NCBI GenBank assembly: GCA_030693065.1
Contig: JAUYBL010000002.1
Span: 44,772 to 108,771 of the forward strand
DNA length: 64,000 bases
Direction: 5' to 3'
Source of the DNA: Methylococcaceae bacterium
GTDB taxonomy: Bacteria > Pseudomonadota > Gammaproteobacteria > Methylococcales > Methylomonadaceae
Position numbers and translations under genes: made by a program. This document shows positions 29,236 through 38,127 of the stretch, piece after piece. The notes beneath the pieces are model-generated. The model made no database searches. It saw only the letters and a program-made list of their open reading frames with translations, and had not been told where the DNA came from. Each line of letters begins with the position of its first letter. Position 1 is the first letter of the stretch.

Positions 29236-29686
29236 GGTTATCGTCTCGTAATGAAAGTATCTGATGGGCGGCAGTTAAAGCCAGTTCATATCCTATTGCA
29301 CCTAAGCCGCAGATAACGCCTTGGGCAATATCTGAGAAATAGGAATGCTTTCTAAAAGGTTCCCGTGCGTGGACGTTGGATAAGTGAACCTCTATGAAGG
29401 GGATTTTTGTTGCCGACAACGCATCGCGAATAGCGACACTGGTATGCGTGAAGGCAGCCGGGTTGATGATGATAAAGTCAACTTGTTTGTGGTAAGCCTG
29501 ATGAATCAGCTCCACAATGGCGTGCTCTGCGTTGTGCTGATGAAAGTTGAGCTGATGCCCTAATTTAGCGGCTTCAAGTTCCAGTGAAAATTGAATGTCA
29601 GCAAGCGTTTTGGTTCCGTAATGGTCGGGTTCACGAATACCTAGAAGGTTTAAATTGGGCCCATTGAGTACGGTAATAGTCGCCAT
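29225..29686 (-). CDS. aroQ: Type II 3-dehydroquinate dehydratase
   Basis: Third step of the shikimate pathway. The 153 residues carry the hallmark [20 protein letters not shown] with the catalytic Tyr and Arg region, the [16 protein letters not shown] segment, [18 protein letters not shown], and [18 protein letters not shown] with the catalytic His. It leads an aroQ-accB-accC operon. Confidence 0.97.
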   Translation of the reverse strand: MATITVLNGPNLNLLGIREPDHYGTKTLADIQFSLELEAAKLGHQLNFHQHNAEHAIVELIHQAYHKQVDFIIINPAAFTHTSVAIRDALSATKIPFIEVHLSNVHAREPFRKHSYFSDIAQGVICGLGAIGYELALTAAHQILSLRDDNHGH

Positions 29687-29830
29687 CTATATCTTTCAGC
29701 AGGGTTAAGGAGCAAAACAGCGGCAATTTTGCCGAATCTGTAGGGTTTTGTCCAGATAATATGCTTTTAGTGCATGTTAGCGACAGAATATCCTCGTTTG
29801 CTGACTAAGTAGCCATGTTTCTTGTAAGTG

Positions 29831-30355
29831 TCATTTTACTAAAGTGTCGATGATGCCTTGCAATTGTTGTTTGGAAAATTCCCCGGGGTGTTGAGAAACA
29901 ATGTGGCTTTGTTGGTCAACGATGATGGTAAAAGGTAGGGCTTCAGCCAGATTGCCGAGCTTGCGGCTCAGTGCAACGCCGTCCTCGTTGGCCAGCAGGA
30001 TAGGGTAGTTGATCGGTTTACTGGTAATAAATTTACTGACTGCATCAATGTCATCAATGGCGATGCCTATAAAAACAACATTTTTATCTGCATAAGCTTG
30101 TTGCAGAGCGATAAATTCGGGAATTTCTTTAATACAGGGGGGGCACCAAGTCGCCCAAAAGTTGATTACCAGGATTTTGCCTTGCCATTCACTAATATTA
30201 TGTTGCTGGCCTGCAAGGTCTGGGAGGCTAAATTCAGGTAGTGGAATTTGACTGGATTTGTTGACTAACGAAGTTGGTGAGGACAATTGTTTGACGCCAA
30301 TGCCTGCCGCTAAAGCGATGAGAGCAGCGATAACTAATAAAGAGTTTGGTTTCAT
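29831..30355 (-). CDS. TlpA-family thiol-disulfide oxidoreductase
   Basis: A periplasmic, membrane-tethered thioredoxin-like protein: N-terminal anchor (residues about 5-22) then a TlpA/ResA-like domain. FWATWCPPCIKEIPEF carries the redox pair Cys71/Cys74, and the cis-Pro region LAEALPFTIIVDQ is present. It begins 1 base before the dsbD stop and would draw electrons from DsbD for reduction of periplasmic disulfides, for example in cytochrome c maturation. The substrate is not identifiable. Confidence 0.9.
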   Translation of the reverse strand: MKPNSLLVIAALIALAAGIGVKQLSSPTSLVNKSSQIPLPEFSLPDLAGQQHNISEWQGKILVINFWATWCPPCIKEIPEFIALQQAYADKNVVFIGIAIDDIDAVSKFITSKPINYPILLANEDGVALSRKLGNLAEALPFTIIVDQQSHIVSQHPGEFSKQQLQGIIDTLVK

Positions 30356-32583
30356 TATTTAATTCTGAGTAAGGTTTGAATAAATGTTTGTGCATCTTGA
30401 TAACCGATGACGCGGTGTGCGGTTTTTTCTTGACTATCCAGCCCGAAAAACAACACGCCCGGTGGGCCTACCAGATTGAAATGCGCCAGCAAGGCTTGAT
30501 CATCATCAGTGTTATTAGTGACATCTGCTTGTAGTACCACGAAATTTGCCAAGGCTTCTTTTACTGAGGAATCCGCAAAAGTGTAGTTTTCCATTTCTTT
30601 GCAAGAGATACACCAGTCAGCGTAAAAATCCAGCATGACGGGTTGGTTGTTAGCGTTAGCTTGTTGGATTTTATTGGTTAAGTCAGCCACCGAAGTTACT
30701 TTTGCAAAAGCAATTTTTGAATCTGCGACAGGGTTCTGACCGTTTACGCTGAAACCTTGCAAAGGCTTTAGCGGGTTGTTATTGCCCATACTTACGCCAA
30801 TCAGCAGCAATAAACCATAAGCCAACATCATTAGGCCTAGACCTTTCCATAATTTGCGCCAGCCCGAACTGCCTTCGGGCAGCGGATCGATAGCGCTTAA
30901 GTAAATAGCCGGAAGTATTAATAACATGGCCCACAGCATCATGGTGACAGTAGCAGGCAGAATGCGGCTTAGCATCCACACCGCCATTGCCAGCATCATT
31001 ACGCCAAACACCACTTTAGTGGCGTTCAACCAATTGCCTGCTTTGGGCAGCAGTTTTCCAGCCGATGCTCCCAGCAATAATAGCGGCAAACCCATGCCTA
31101 AACCCATGGCAAACAGCGCGCTGCCACCTAATACCGCATCGCCGGTTTGACCAATATAAATCAACGCACCGGCCAAGGGTGCAGCGACACAGGGTCCAAC
31201 GATCAATGATGACAATGCGCCCATCGTGATGGCGCCCCACATCGAGCCATCACGATGTTTTTCACTGGAATTATGCAGTTTGGCTCTAATCGCGTCGGGC
31301 AGTTGCAGCTGGTAAAAATCAAACATCGATAAAGCCAGCACAATAAAAATGCTGCTAAACACTGCAATAATCCACGGCTGTTGAAAAGTGGCTTGTAAGT
31401 TGCTACCAAATAAAGCTGCCAAGACACCAAATACAGTGTAAGCGGCCGCTGAAGCCAGCACATAACCTAAGGAAAGCATAAATGCACGGCCTGTAGTTAC
31501 TTTATGACCATGGCCGACGATGATGCCCGATAAAATCGGGATCATCGGGAAAATACACGGAGTAAAAGCCAGCAATAAACCAAATCCCAAAAAGCTGAGT
31601 AAGGTTAGTGCCAAGCTATCTTGATGTAACGATTTAGCAATTTGATCTTGTTCGGAAAGCGGGGCGGCTGGATTAATTGACGGGCTGACGGCAATGGTTT
31701 GCGGCAGCGACAGACTGACGTTTTGAGTTATCGGCGGATAACATACCCCGCGATCGGCACAGCCCTGAAATTTAGCCTGTAAATTGATGATTTGGGCAGC
31801 GCTGTCGGTTCGATTGAGAGCTACATCGACATCCAATTCATCATGAAAAACTTCCACTTTGCCGAACGCTTCATCTTGCTTGGGTGTGCCGTGCGGAATA
31901 TTGTAAGCCCCTAATTGGACAGATTGAGCGTCAACCAGCGCGAGCTGAACTTTTTCGCGGTAAAGATAATAGCCAGGGGCGATTTTCCAGCTTAAATGCA
32001 GACTATTAGCGTCTTTTACCGTGGCAAAAAATTCAAATGCCTGCTCTGCCGTTAACAGTTCATCTTCAAATAAATTAAGTTTTAACGCCGCGGCATTTTT
32101 AACCAATTGCGCCAACGGATCGGCGCTGGCTGCAACTGGTGATGACGATACCGACGCCGGCAGTGTTATATCTAACGTCTTCTTTTGCGGAGGGTAACAA
32201 ATACCTTGGTCGGCACAGCCTTGATATTGCACAAATAATTGCAGTGATGTGGCACTGCTAGCATTGGCGATAGTCAGCGGTACGATCAGCTTATTTCTAT
32301 AAATGACCATGTCGCCAAAAAACTCATCATGTTTAGTTTGGCCTGCCGGAAGTTCTGGGGTAACAGTGGGTATTTGCGCTGTTTTCGATTCAAAACGCAG
32401 TTTATCCCGATACAAATAATAGCCTTCGGTAATGCCCCATGACACTTCAAGCTGAGTATCGCTGATTGCCTTTACGGAAATTTTAAAGGCCTCATCCGGT
32501 GGCAACGGCTCGTTTTTGTCCAGCGCATTTGCGGCACCAACAAAAAATAATAAGGTCAAAAAAATCAGTTTGACGAATGGCAT
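30355..32583 (-). CDS. dsbD: Thiol:disulfide interchange protein DsbD
   Basis: Transfers electrons from cytoplasmic thioredoxin across the inner membrane to periplasmic partners. The 742 residues have a signal peptide, two N-terminal DsbD-alpha-type domains (about 25-150 and 165-300, each with a QGCADQGICYPP or QGCADRGVCYPP motif), a membrane domain of about eight helices (about 335-600, with FTPCIFPMIPILSG and IVGPCVAAPLAGAL cysteines) and a C-terminal thioredoxin-like domain with DFYADWCISCKEME. Standard DsbD has one alpha domain; the duplication makes it longer than the E. coli protein (about 565). It overlaps cutA by 19 bp. Confidence 0.95.
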   Translation of the reverse strand: MPFVKLIFLTLLFFVGAANALDKNEPLPPDEAFKISVKAISDTQLEVSWGITEGYYLYRDKLRFESKTAQIPTVTPELPAGQTKHDEFFGDMVIYRNKLIVPLTIANASSATSLQLFVQYQGCADQGICYPPQKKTLDITLPASVSSSPVAASADPLAQLVKNAAALKLNLFEDELLTAEQAFEFFATVKDANSLHLSWKIAPGYYLYREKVQLALVDAQSVQLGAYNIPHGTPKQDEAFGKVEVFHDELDVDVALNRTDSAAQIINLQAKFQGCADRGVCYPPITQNVSLSLPQTIAVSPSINPAAPLSEQDQIAKSLHQDSLALTLLSFLGFGLLLAFTPCIFPMIPILSGIIVGHGHKVTTGRAFMLSLGYVLASAAAYTVFGVLAALFGSNLQATFQQPWIIAVFSSIFIVLALSMFDFYQLQLPDAIRAKLHNSSEKHRDGSMWGAITMGALSSLIVGPCVAAPLAGALIYIGQTGDAVLGGSALFAMGLGMGLPLLLLGASAGKLLPKAGNWLNATKVVFGVMMLAMAVWMLSRILPATVTMMLWAMLLILPAIYLSAIDPLPEGSSGWRKLWKGLGLMMLAYGLLLLIGVSMGNNNPLKPLQGFSVNGQNPVADSKIAFAKVTSVADLTNKIQQANANNQPVMLDFYADWCISCKEMENYTFADSSVKEALANFVVLQADVTNNTDDDQALLAHFNLVGPPGVLFFGLDSQEKTAHRVIGYQDAQTFIQTLLRIK

Positions 32584-32879
32584 GATTCAATCCAGTTTAA
32601 GTATTCCGGCAAGCCCTGCTCAACCGGCAGCGCAATAATTTCAGGCAGTTTGTAAGGATGGTGTTGCTGTATCGCAGTTTCAATAGCTTGATAGTTCAAG
32701 CTACTGGCTTTGATGATCAGCAGATGTTCTTGAGCGGATTCAATCCGGCCTTCCCATGCATAAATCGAGGTAATTCCAGGCACAATATTAACGCAAGCGG
32801 CAAGCTGATTTTCAACCAACCATCGGGCAATTTTTTCTGCCGTGCTGTTGTCCGGGCAGGTGCAGAAGATTATTTGCAT
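32565..32879 (-). CDS. cutA: CutA divalent-cation tolerance protein
   Basis: Small trimeric cytoplasmic protein of the CutA1 family, linked to copper tolerance though its molecular role is unsettled. The 104 residues show CTCPDNSTAEKIARWLVENQ followed by LAACVNIVPGITSIYAWEG, and HHPYKLPEIIALPVEQG near the C-terminus, all family blocks. The cutA-dsbD order is conserved in many Gammaproteobacteria. Confidence 0.95.
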   Translation of the reverse strand: MQIIFCTCPDNSTAEKIARWLVENQLAACVNIVPGITSIYAWEGRIESAQEHLLIIKASSLNYQAIETAIQQHHPYKLPEIIALPVEQGLPEYLNWIESCHSSN

Positions 32880-32984
32880 GAGCTGACTATCGATTTTATC
32901 TAAAACTAACTTGCCGATATTATCCTAGAGTTTGGCTAATAATGCCTTTATATTGTGACAATATTTCAGCCTAAGAGAGTTCAA

Positions 32985-33422
32985 ATGAAGAATATCCAGA
33001 TTTTGTTTTTGTGTGTATTGATCATTCCGTTTGCGGAAATTTACCTGCTGTTGCTGGTTGGCGGGATAATCGGCGTGCTCCCGACCATATTTTTGGTAGT
33101 GTTTACTGCGGTACTCGGTACTTACTTATTAAAACAGCAAGGCCTGGCAACATTTAATCGCTTTCAAGAAAGCCTGGCACAAGGCGCCATCCCCGCTTAT
33201 GAAATGGTTGAAGGCCCGATTATTCTGGTCGGCGGCGCGTTGTTATTAACCCCAGGATTTTTCACCGATGCCTTAGGTTTTGCTTGTCTGATTCCTAATG
33301 TCAGAAGAAAAATTGCCCAATATGTGATTGAAAATTATCTGGTCCAGCCGGATGGTTCGGTGTACGGCGCAAAGCCCCGTCAACCGGATGTATTGGAAGG
33401 TGAGTTTCGCAGAGAAGATTAA
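32985..33422 (+). CDS. fxsA: FxsA family membrane protein
   Basis: A 145-residue inner-membrane protein of the FxsA family; E. coli FxsA overproduction relieves F exclusion of phage T7. The ATG at 32985 is chosen because of an upstream AAGAGAG and the family-like start. Features: FAEIYLLLLVGGIIGVLPT, TYLLKQQGLATFNRFQ, and GALLLTPGFFTDALGFACLI (the LLTPGFFTD motif). The C-terminal tail is hydrophilic. Confidence 0.93.
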   Translation: MKNIQILFLCVLIIPFAEIYLLLLVGGIIGVLPTIFLVVFTAVLGTYLLKQQGLATFNRFQESLAQGAIPAYEMVEGPIILVGGALLLTPGFFTDALGFACLIPNVRRKIAQYVIENYLVQPDGSVYGAKPRQPDVLEGEFRRED

Positions 33423-33462
33423 GGGTATTGGTTCTCCTGAACAACCCATCGGAGTTAAGACT

Positions 33463-34056
33463 ATGAGCGCAGTCATTAAAACCAAACAGCTTATCAGCGT
33501 AGAAGATTATTTAGCCGGTGAATTACTTGCCGAAGCCAAGCATGAATATATTTCTGGTGATGTCTACGCAATGGCAGGCGCAAGTAAAAATCATCAAAGT
33601 ATTACCGATAATGTCTGTGGTGAGTTGCGGCAACATTTAAAAAACACGCCATGCCGCCCGTTTGGCTCAGACGTTAAAGTCAAAGTGGGCGCTGATTTTT
33701 TTTATCCTGATGTCATGGTGGTTTGCGAGGATAAAACCGACAACCCTTATTACACCGAATCGCCAATTTTGGTAGTTGAAGTGCTGTCCAAATCCACGCG
33801 GCGCACCGATGAAACCATTAAGCGCGTGGCTTATTCATCATTGCCTAGTGTTCAAGAATATGTGCTGATTGAGCAGGATTTTGTCGATGTGGAAGTGTGC
33901 AGGCGCTCATCGGGTTGGGTATCCAACCATTATTTTTTAGGCGATGAAGTGTGGTTCGAATCCTTGGATTTTAAGTTAGCGGTAGAGGAAATTTATCGCT
34001 GGGTTGAGAATGAAGACATGGTGGCGTTTTTACAAGCTAGCGAGTTGGATAATTAA
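33463..34056 (+). CDS. Uma2 family putative endonuclease
   Basis: A 197-residue protein of the Uma2 family (DUF820), a PD-(D/E)XK nuclease-fold group that is abundant in Cyanobacteria and some Proteobacteria and has no established target. The ATG at 33463 starts the conserved region (ISVEDYLAGELLAEAKHEYI, with E and H of the family motif). The catalytic-type blocks are GSDVKVKVGADFFYPDVMVV and SPILVVEVLSKSTRRTDE (VEVLS.ST). It follows fxsA by 40 bp and may be read with it. Confidence 0.88.
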   Translation: MSAVIKTKQLISVEDYLAGELLAEAKHEYISGDVYAMAGASKNHQSITDNVCGELRQHLKNTPCRPFGSDVKVKVGADFFYPDVMVVCEDKTDNPYYTESPILVVEVLSKSTRRTDETIKRVAYSSLPSVQEYVLIEQDFVDVEVCRRSSGWVSNHYFLGDEVWFESLDFKLAVEEIYRWVENEDMVAFLQASELDN

Positions 34057-34226
34057 GTCAACGGTTTCCGTGTAGAGCGATTTTCGCGCAGCAATCCGCT
34101 AATCAACTATGCAAATTCAACTCTAGGTCTTGTGTCCACCTTTAAATGATTGAATCTCCAAATAGGTATATTCATCTTATTTTGATGATATATAGAACTT
34201 TGTAATCACTTGTTAGGACTCATTTC

Positions 34227-34613
34227 ATGACCATCGTTCTCCGCACTCTGTCGTTAATCGCCGTCTTCCTTGCGGCCGTATGTTTTTTTATGGCATGCAT
34301 GCCTCTTTTTCTTGGCGTTTTCAAAGTTAGAGATATATTGGCTTCGTTGGTTTTTCTGATACTTGGTGTCCTCGCAATACGCAGCGCAGGATGGTTTTGG
34401 CGTATCCAACGGTTTTGGACAGACAAACGTTCTCTGAGTGAGGTATCAAGTCTGGCGGCAGCAATATTGTTCTGGCCTCTGATGGCCTTCTTTGAAGTGA
34501 GGACATCAGGTGTATTGAAAGATGCAGTCCACATAATCTTTATCACGGGCATTGTTACTGTCTACATCATGGTTCAACTCTTTCCACGAGATCCAAGACC
34601 TACGGGCCGGTGA
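34227..34613 (+). CDS. Hypothetical membrane protein
   Basis: A 128-residue protein with three to four hydrophobic segments (about residues 5-30, 38-55, 72-90 and 100-117) and a positively charged linker WRIQRFWTDKRS. I do not recognise a family. It sits alone between two intergenic gaps of about 170 and 230 bp and is unlike its neighbours, so it may be an acquired gene. The start ATG at 34227 lies 17 bp after a GTTAGG string. Confidence 0.5.
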   Translation: MTIVLRTLSLIAVFLAAVCFFMACMPLFLGVFKVRDILASLVFLILGVLAIRSAGWFWRIQRFWTDKRSLSEVSSLAAAILFWPLMAFFEVRTSGVLKDAVHIIFITGIVTVYIMVQLFPRDPRPTGR

Positions 34614-34844
34614 GCCCTCTCAAGAAGCTCAACCTGAGTACGGTTATATAATGGTTTTATTTTTTCGCTTTCCATGTCGCGCCCGGCTAGCGTTCCGTTA
34701 GGCTTTTATTAAACACACACTTGAGCTATGCAACCCCTTGGCGACGATTTGCTGCAAAGTAGATTGACCTCTTCGTTTTGTTGCCAATCATGTATGGTTA
34801 GAGCCAGAATCCAATACTGTAAGGTTGTCTCGCACAACAACAAT

Positions 34845-35723
34845 TCAAATTTCTTCCAAATAAAATCGAATCTGATTTCGGTCATCTTCTTTGGCTTGAT
34901 ACATTGCCGTATCGGCCATCTCAAGGAGGTCGTCTTGGCTGCCTTCATGGTTGAGAAATACCACCACGCCAATGCTTGCGGAGCAATGATGCTCAACCGT
35001 TGCGTTTGCTCCCTCATCTTTATTGATGTCTAGTAAATACGGTTTAAACAACGCGGCGCGGATTTTTTCGGCAATGTTGAGAGCTTGCAACTTGGATGCG
35101 GCTTTATCTACATCCAACTCACTGAGCATCACCACAAACTCATCACCGCCAAAACGTGCCACCGTATCAACCTCGCGCACGCAACTTTTTACTCTGGCGG
35201 CCGCGTCAATCAACAGTAAATCGCCCACTACATGCCCGTGCGTATCGTTCAGTGGTTTGAAGTTATCCAGATCAAGGAACATCAATGCAGCATAGCAAGC
35301 ACTACGTTTACTGGAGTTCATCACCTGACTTAATCGGTCATTAAGCAAACGACGGTTAGCCAATTTAGTTAACGGATCGTAAAACGCCAGCTGCCGTACT
35401 TGGTCCTCCATCAATTTATTCTCTGTAATGTCGCGAGTAACACCGATAAAGTGCGCCAACTTGCCTAAATCGTCGCGGACAGGTGAGATCGTTAAATAAT
35501 TCCAAAAAGTAGTGCCGTCTTTGCGGTAGTTAAGAATTTCTCCGGAAAAATCAGTCGCATTTTTAATGGCTAAGCGCATCGCATCTATAACTTGCGGATT
35601 GGAGAGCGGCCCTTGAAGAAATCGACAGTTTTGCCCTACGATTTCCTCCTGACTGTAGCCGGTAATAGACACAAATGCGTCATTGACAGAGAGAATGCTT
35701 TGATCTGAGTTAGTGATAATCAC
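34845..35723 (-). CDS. LOV-type PAS-GGDEF diguanylate cyclase, probably 5' truncated
   Basis: The N-terminal domain is a LOV-type PAS: VGQNCRFLQGP contains the photo-adduct cysteine motif, followed by NYRKDGTTFWNYLTISPVRD and FIGVTRDIT, so blue light acting through flavin is the likely input. A GGDEF domain follows (about residues 120-290) with LTKLANRRLLNDRL, LDLDNFKPLNDTHGH, RFGGDEFVVML (intact) and ADTAMYQAKEDDRN. The only usual start is a GTG at 35723, inside the first strand of the LOV fold. LOV-like sequence continues upstream in frame (ALKAISQG) to a stop at 35817-35819 with no other normal start. The 5' end is therefore probably lost. Confidence 0.8.
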   Translation of the reverse strand: MIITNSDQSILSVNDAFVSITGYSQEEIVGQNCRFLQGPLSNPQVIDAMRLAIKNATDFSGEILNYRKDGTTFWNYLTISPVRDDLGKLAHFIGVTRDITENKLMEDQVRQLAFYDPLTKLANRRLLNDRLSQVMNSSKRSACYAALMFLDLDNFKPLNDTHGHVVGDLLLIDAAARVKSCVREVDTVARFGGDEFVVMLSELDVDKAASKLQALNIAEKIRAALFKPYLLDINKDEGANATVEHHCSASIGVVVFLNHEGSQDDLLEMADTAMYQAKEDDRNQIRFYLEEI

Positions 35724-36017
35724 GCCTTGCGAAATGGCTTTTAGTGCAATGTCGCTGGACCTCGGTGATGCCTCCGGCTGCTGGAATGTAGCTATCTGGA
35801 TCGCGGATTGTTGTGATCATCACTTTATTGAGGTTCGAGTTTACCGGCAGGATGTTAAAGGCAGCAAGGGTATAGCGTTTGGTTATACACGCGTTCAGCG
35901 CACAAATTGTTATTTCTTTCACGGCTGGTGGTGTATGGGATGGTGGAAGCGATTGATCGTGATGCAAGCCAACAAACAGATAATTAAGATATTTTGAAGT
36001 TTATGTTGCCCTCATCA

Positions 36018-36581
36018 CTAATAGGCATAGCTGATGAAGATGTGATAACCCAGCAAAAATACCAGACTTGTTGCCAGCCCGACATGCACTGTTAGCCATA
36101 TTCTTCGAAACCACTGTTTACGAATACCTGTAATTTCAACATTGCATAGTCCGGTAAAAAAAAGGGCGAAATACAGCAAACTCAATACTTGTAAATAGGC
36201 ATAGCCAATGTGTTGGGCATGGACATAGAAAACCGCCGGTGCTAAGGCACCCAGCAATTTATGCTGGTTCAGCAGCTTCGCCGCTTGTTGCATAAACCCT
36301 TGGTTGCGCAGTATCGAACAGCGCCATTGGATCGCCAGATAACCAACTAACACAAAGCCTGATAACTGCTTGTAGGTGCTATCCGCCTGCAATTGCGCCA
36401 ACCGTTGCCAGCTGAGATGACCAAATTCTTGCCAAATGAAGCCAGTTAGCAATAGCAGCCCTAGACCAAAATAGCCCATGCTGAACAAGGATCTTGCCGG
36501 TTTAATTGTTGTACTAATTGTCGGCGACGACATTGATTTTTTTTGACGCCATAGCGTGATGAGTTTATTCAGCAGTATCAC
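36018..36581 (-). CDS. Predicted cytochrome b-like membrane protein
   Basis: A 187-residue integral membrane protein with about four helices (about 38-52, 72-88, 108-145, 162-185) and paired histidines in the later ones (NQHKLLGALAPAVFYVHAQH, WLTVHVGLATSLVFLLGYH). The spacing is what bis-His haem b coordination in a ferric-reductase or cytochrome b561-like fold would need. The GTG at 36581 overlaps the end of the upstream gene; an ATG at 36533 is an alternative. It is the last of three electron-transfer genes, so it could pass quinol electrons to the c-type haems. Exact family not recognised. Confidence 0.65.
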   Translation of the reverse strand: MILLNKLITLWRQKKSMSSPTISTTIKPARSLFSMGYFGLGLLLLTGFIWQEFGHLSWQRLAQLQADSTYKQLSGFVLVGYLAIQWRCSILRNQGFMQQAAKLLNQHKLLGALAPAVFYVHAQHIGYAYLQVLSLLYFALFFTGLCNVEITGIRKQWFRRIWLTVHVGLATSLVFLLGYHIFISYAY

Positions 36582-37425
36582 GACTAGAATCCTTCAACTT
36601 GTTATTCTGACGGGCGTTACTCAATGCACCTAAAGCGGGGAGGGTGTGTTGAGCTGTGCGTTGTAAAAACGCCTGCATAAATACATCCAAGCTGGGCAGG
36701 TAATAACCGTCGCGTGGCCAGCGTTCACCGATCACGGGTGGATGCGCAAAGGTTTTGACTTTTTCCAGATAGGCCGAATAAGCATCTTGTATGCCCTGAT
36801 GCAAAACCATGATTGCTTTAAGCGTGTCCGCCAGGGACACTGCCGAAGCGGGATACATCCAAGTCGCAGCCCCCATGACATCGTTCAGATGCCAGTCATT
36901 TTTAGGCGCTTGCGGGTGTTTGTTATGGCAATCGACACAGGGTGCCGCGATTGCAATGTCAGCAAACATGCCGGTCTGCAAGCCGGTATCAGGCACGTAA
37001 AAAAATTGTGGTTGTTGCGACTGGCGCAGAATTTGGAATTTCTCCTGCTGCAAGCCTTCGAAACGGTTATTGGGGCTGATTGGATAATCCGATCCCAAAA
37101 ACAAACTCAGCCGCAGCGGGCTTCTTTCCATACTTTTTGCCGTTTCGCGCAAAAAAAGTGCAGGTAACGGCCCTGCTTCCAAATCGATGTCGCGCCAGTG
37201 TTCATCAAATTTCAGGCCGGATTTTTTACCTTCACCAACAATTTCTTGGGTCCATAGCGACCGCGCTGCGGCGTTCTCCGCTTGCAACAGGGTAAACAGT
37301 TGTTCTACAGGAATAGTCGCTTGCTCGGTTTTCTTCTCATCCAATAGTGGTGGTGCGCTAACGAATAGGTAAATAGCCAAACAGCCTAAGGAAAAAAGCG
37401 TAATCCAGAAGCTTTTATTCGTCAT
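36565..37425 (-). CDS. Tll0287-like (DUF3365) monohaem protein
   Basis: A membrane-anchored periplasmic protein of the DUF3365/Tll0287 family, a haem-binding PAS-like fold. The ATG at 37425 is chosen because it gives a clean N-terminal anchor (KSFWITLFSLGCLAIYLFVS). A single CxxCH motif, CVDCHNKHPQAP, follows the core domain, together with FFYVPDTGLQTGMFADIAIA, a DUF3365 feature. The protein extends beyond the core by about 90 residues. It overlaps the multihaem gene upstream by 11 bp, so the two are coupled. Confidence 0.82.
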   Translation of the reverse strand: MTNKSFWITLFSLGCLAIYLFVSAPPLLDEKKTEQATIPVEQLFTLLQAENAAARSLWTQEIVGEGKKSGLKFDEHWRDIDLEAGPLPALFLRETAKSMERSPLRLSLFLGSDYPISPNNRFEGLQQEKFQILRQSQQPQFFYVPDTGLQTGMFADIAIAAPCVDCHNKHPQAPKNDWHLNDVMGAATWMYPASAVSLADTLKAIMVLHQGIQDAYSAYLEKVKTFAHPPVIGERWPRDGYYLPSLDVFMQAFLQRTAQHTLPALGALSNARQNNKLKDSSRDTAE

Positions 37426-38110
37426 GATTGATCTCCTTTTTGGCTGTGTAGCGGCGTTCATCTCCGTAGGGCGATGGGCCGCCTTGAAAATATGCCTGAA
37501 TTTTTTCAGCCGGAATGATCTGTTCGACTGTCTTTGGTGTTTTCATGATGTGGTTGCCATGAAAATCGTGACAACCCAGGCAACTTTCCCAGCGATTCAG
37601 CGCGATTAACCGGTCATGCGGCACATCGAGCGGGTCCTTTCTGAGCTTGGTTTGCTTGTGGCAGTTAAGGCAATAACCTATTTCAGAGAGTGTCACCCGC
37701 TGTCCTTTATGCTCGTTGTGGCAGGAAACACAGTGATGGGGACTGAGGTTTTCTCGGGCTTTAAGGAAACGCGGCTCAAGGAATCGATAAACCGGGTGCC
37801 GGTCATTCGGGCGCTCGTGACAACTCAGGCAATTTTCATTACTCACTGGTTGATGATCGAAAGCCGACGAGTGTTTGCGTAAGCCCAGTGCAAAGCGCAC
37901 ATTGGCCTGAATTTGCTGACGAAAACTGCCCGGTGCCTCTTGGTGACAAGACTCACACTTAATTGTGTCATGGCCGTTATTCATTGGGCCTCGGGCATGG
38001 AAATTTGCATAAGCCGGTAACAGTAAAACCGCCAGACTAATCAGGCCGATGATAATGCCAAGTTTGTAGGCCTGATGCTGATGTTTGCGTGGGTTTGGAC
38101 TGGATGTCAT
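37415..38110 (-). CDS. Pentahaem c-type cytochrome
   Basis: A 231-residue exported cytochrome with five CxxCH motifs: CESCH, CLSCH, CVSCH, CLNCH and CLGCH. An N-terminal membrane anchor (about 17-35, LGIIIGLISLAVLLLPAYA) holds it to the periplasmic face. Extra histidines (RKHSSAFDHQP, DRHPV, NEHKG, DFHGNH) can act as distal haem ligands. It leads a three-gene operon with the Tll0287-like protein and the cytochrome b-like membrane protein. A quinol-to-periplasm electron branch is inferred; the acceptor is unknown. Confidence 0.88.
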   Translation of the reverse strand: MTSSPNPRKHQHQAYKLGIIIGLISLAVLLLPAYANFHARGPMNNGHDTIKCESCHQEAPGSFRQQIQANVRFALGLRKHSSAFDHQPVSNENCLSCHERPNDRHPVYRFLEPRFLKARENLSPHHCVSCHNEHKGQRVTLSEIGYCLNCHKQTKLRKDPLDVPHDRLIALNRWESCLGCHDFHGNHIMKTPKTVEQIIPAEKIQAYFQGGPSPYGDERRYTAKKEINHDE

Positions 38111-38127
38111 TGCTCAACCCTTGCTAG

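Noticed and set aside
34205..34700. Possible integron-like gene cassette: GTTAGG strings at about 34208 and 34693 bracket a lone hypothetical gene, with AAC-type strings upstream of each.
   Set aside because: The flanking sequence does not form the paired R/L inverted arms of an attC site, and there is no integrase gene in the window.
35710..35967. An 85-residue minus-strand ORF upstream of the LOV-GGDEF gene as a frameshifted N-terminus.
   Set aside because: Its sequence does not resemble a PAS or signal-peptide region, so I cannot join the two with confidence.
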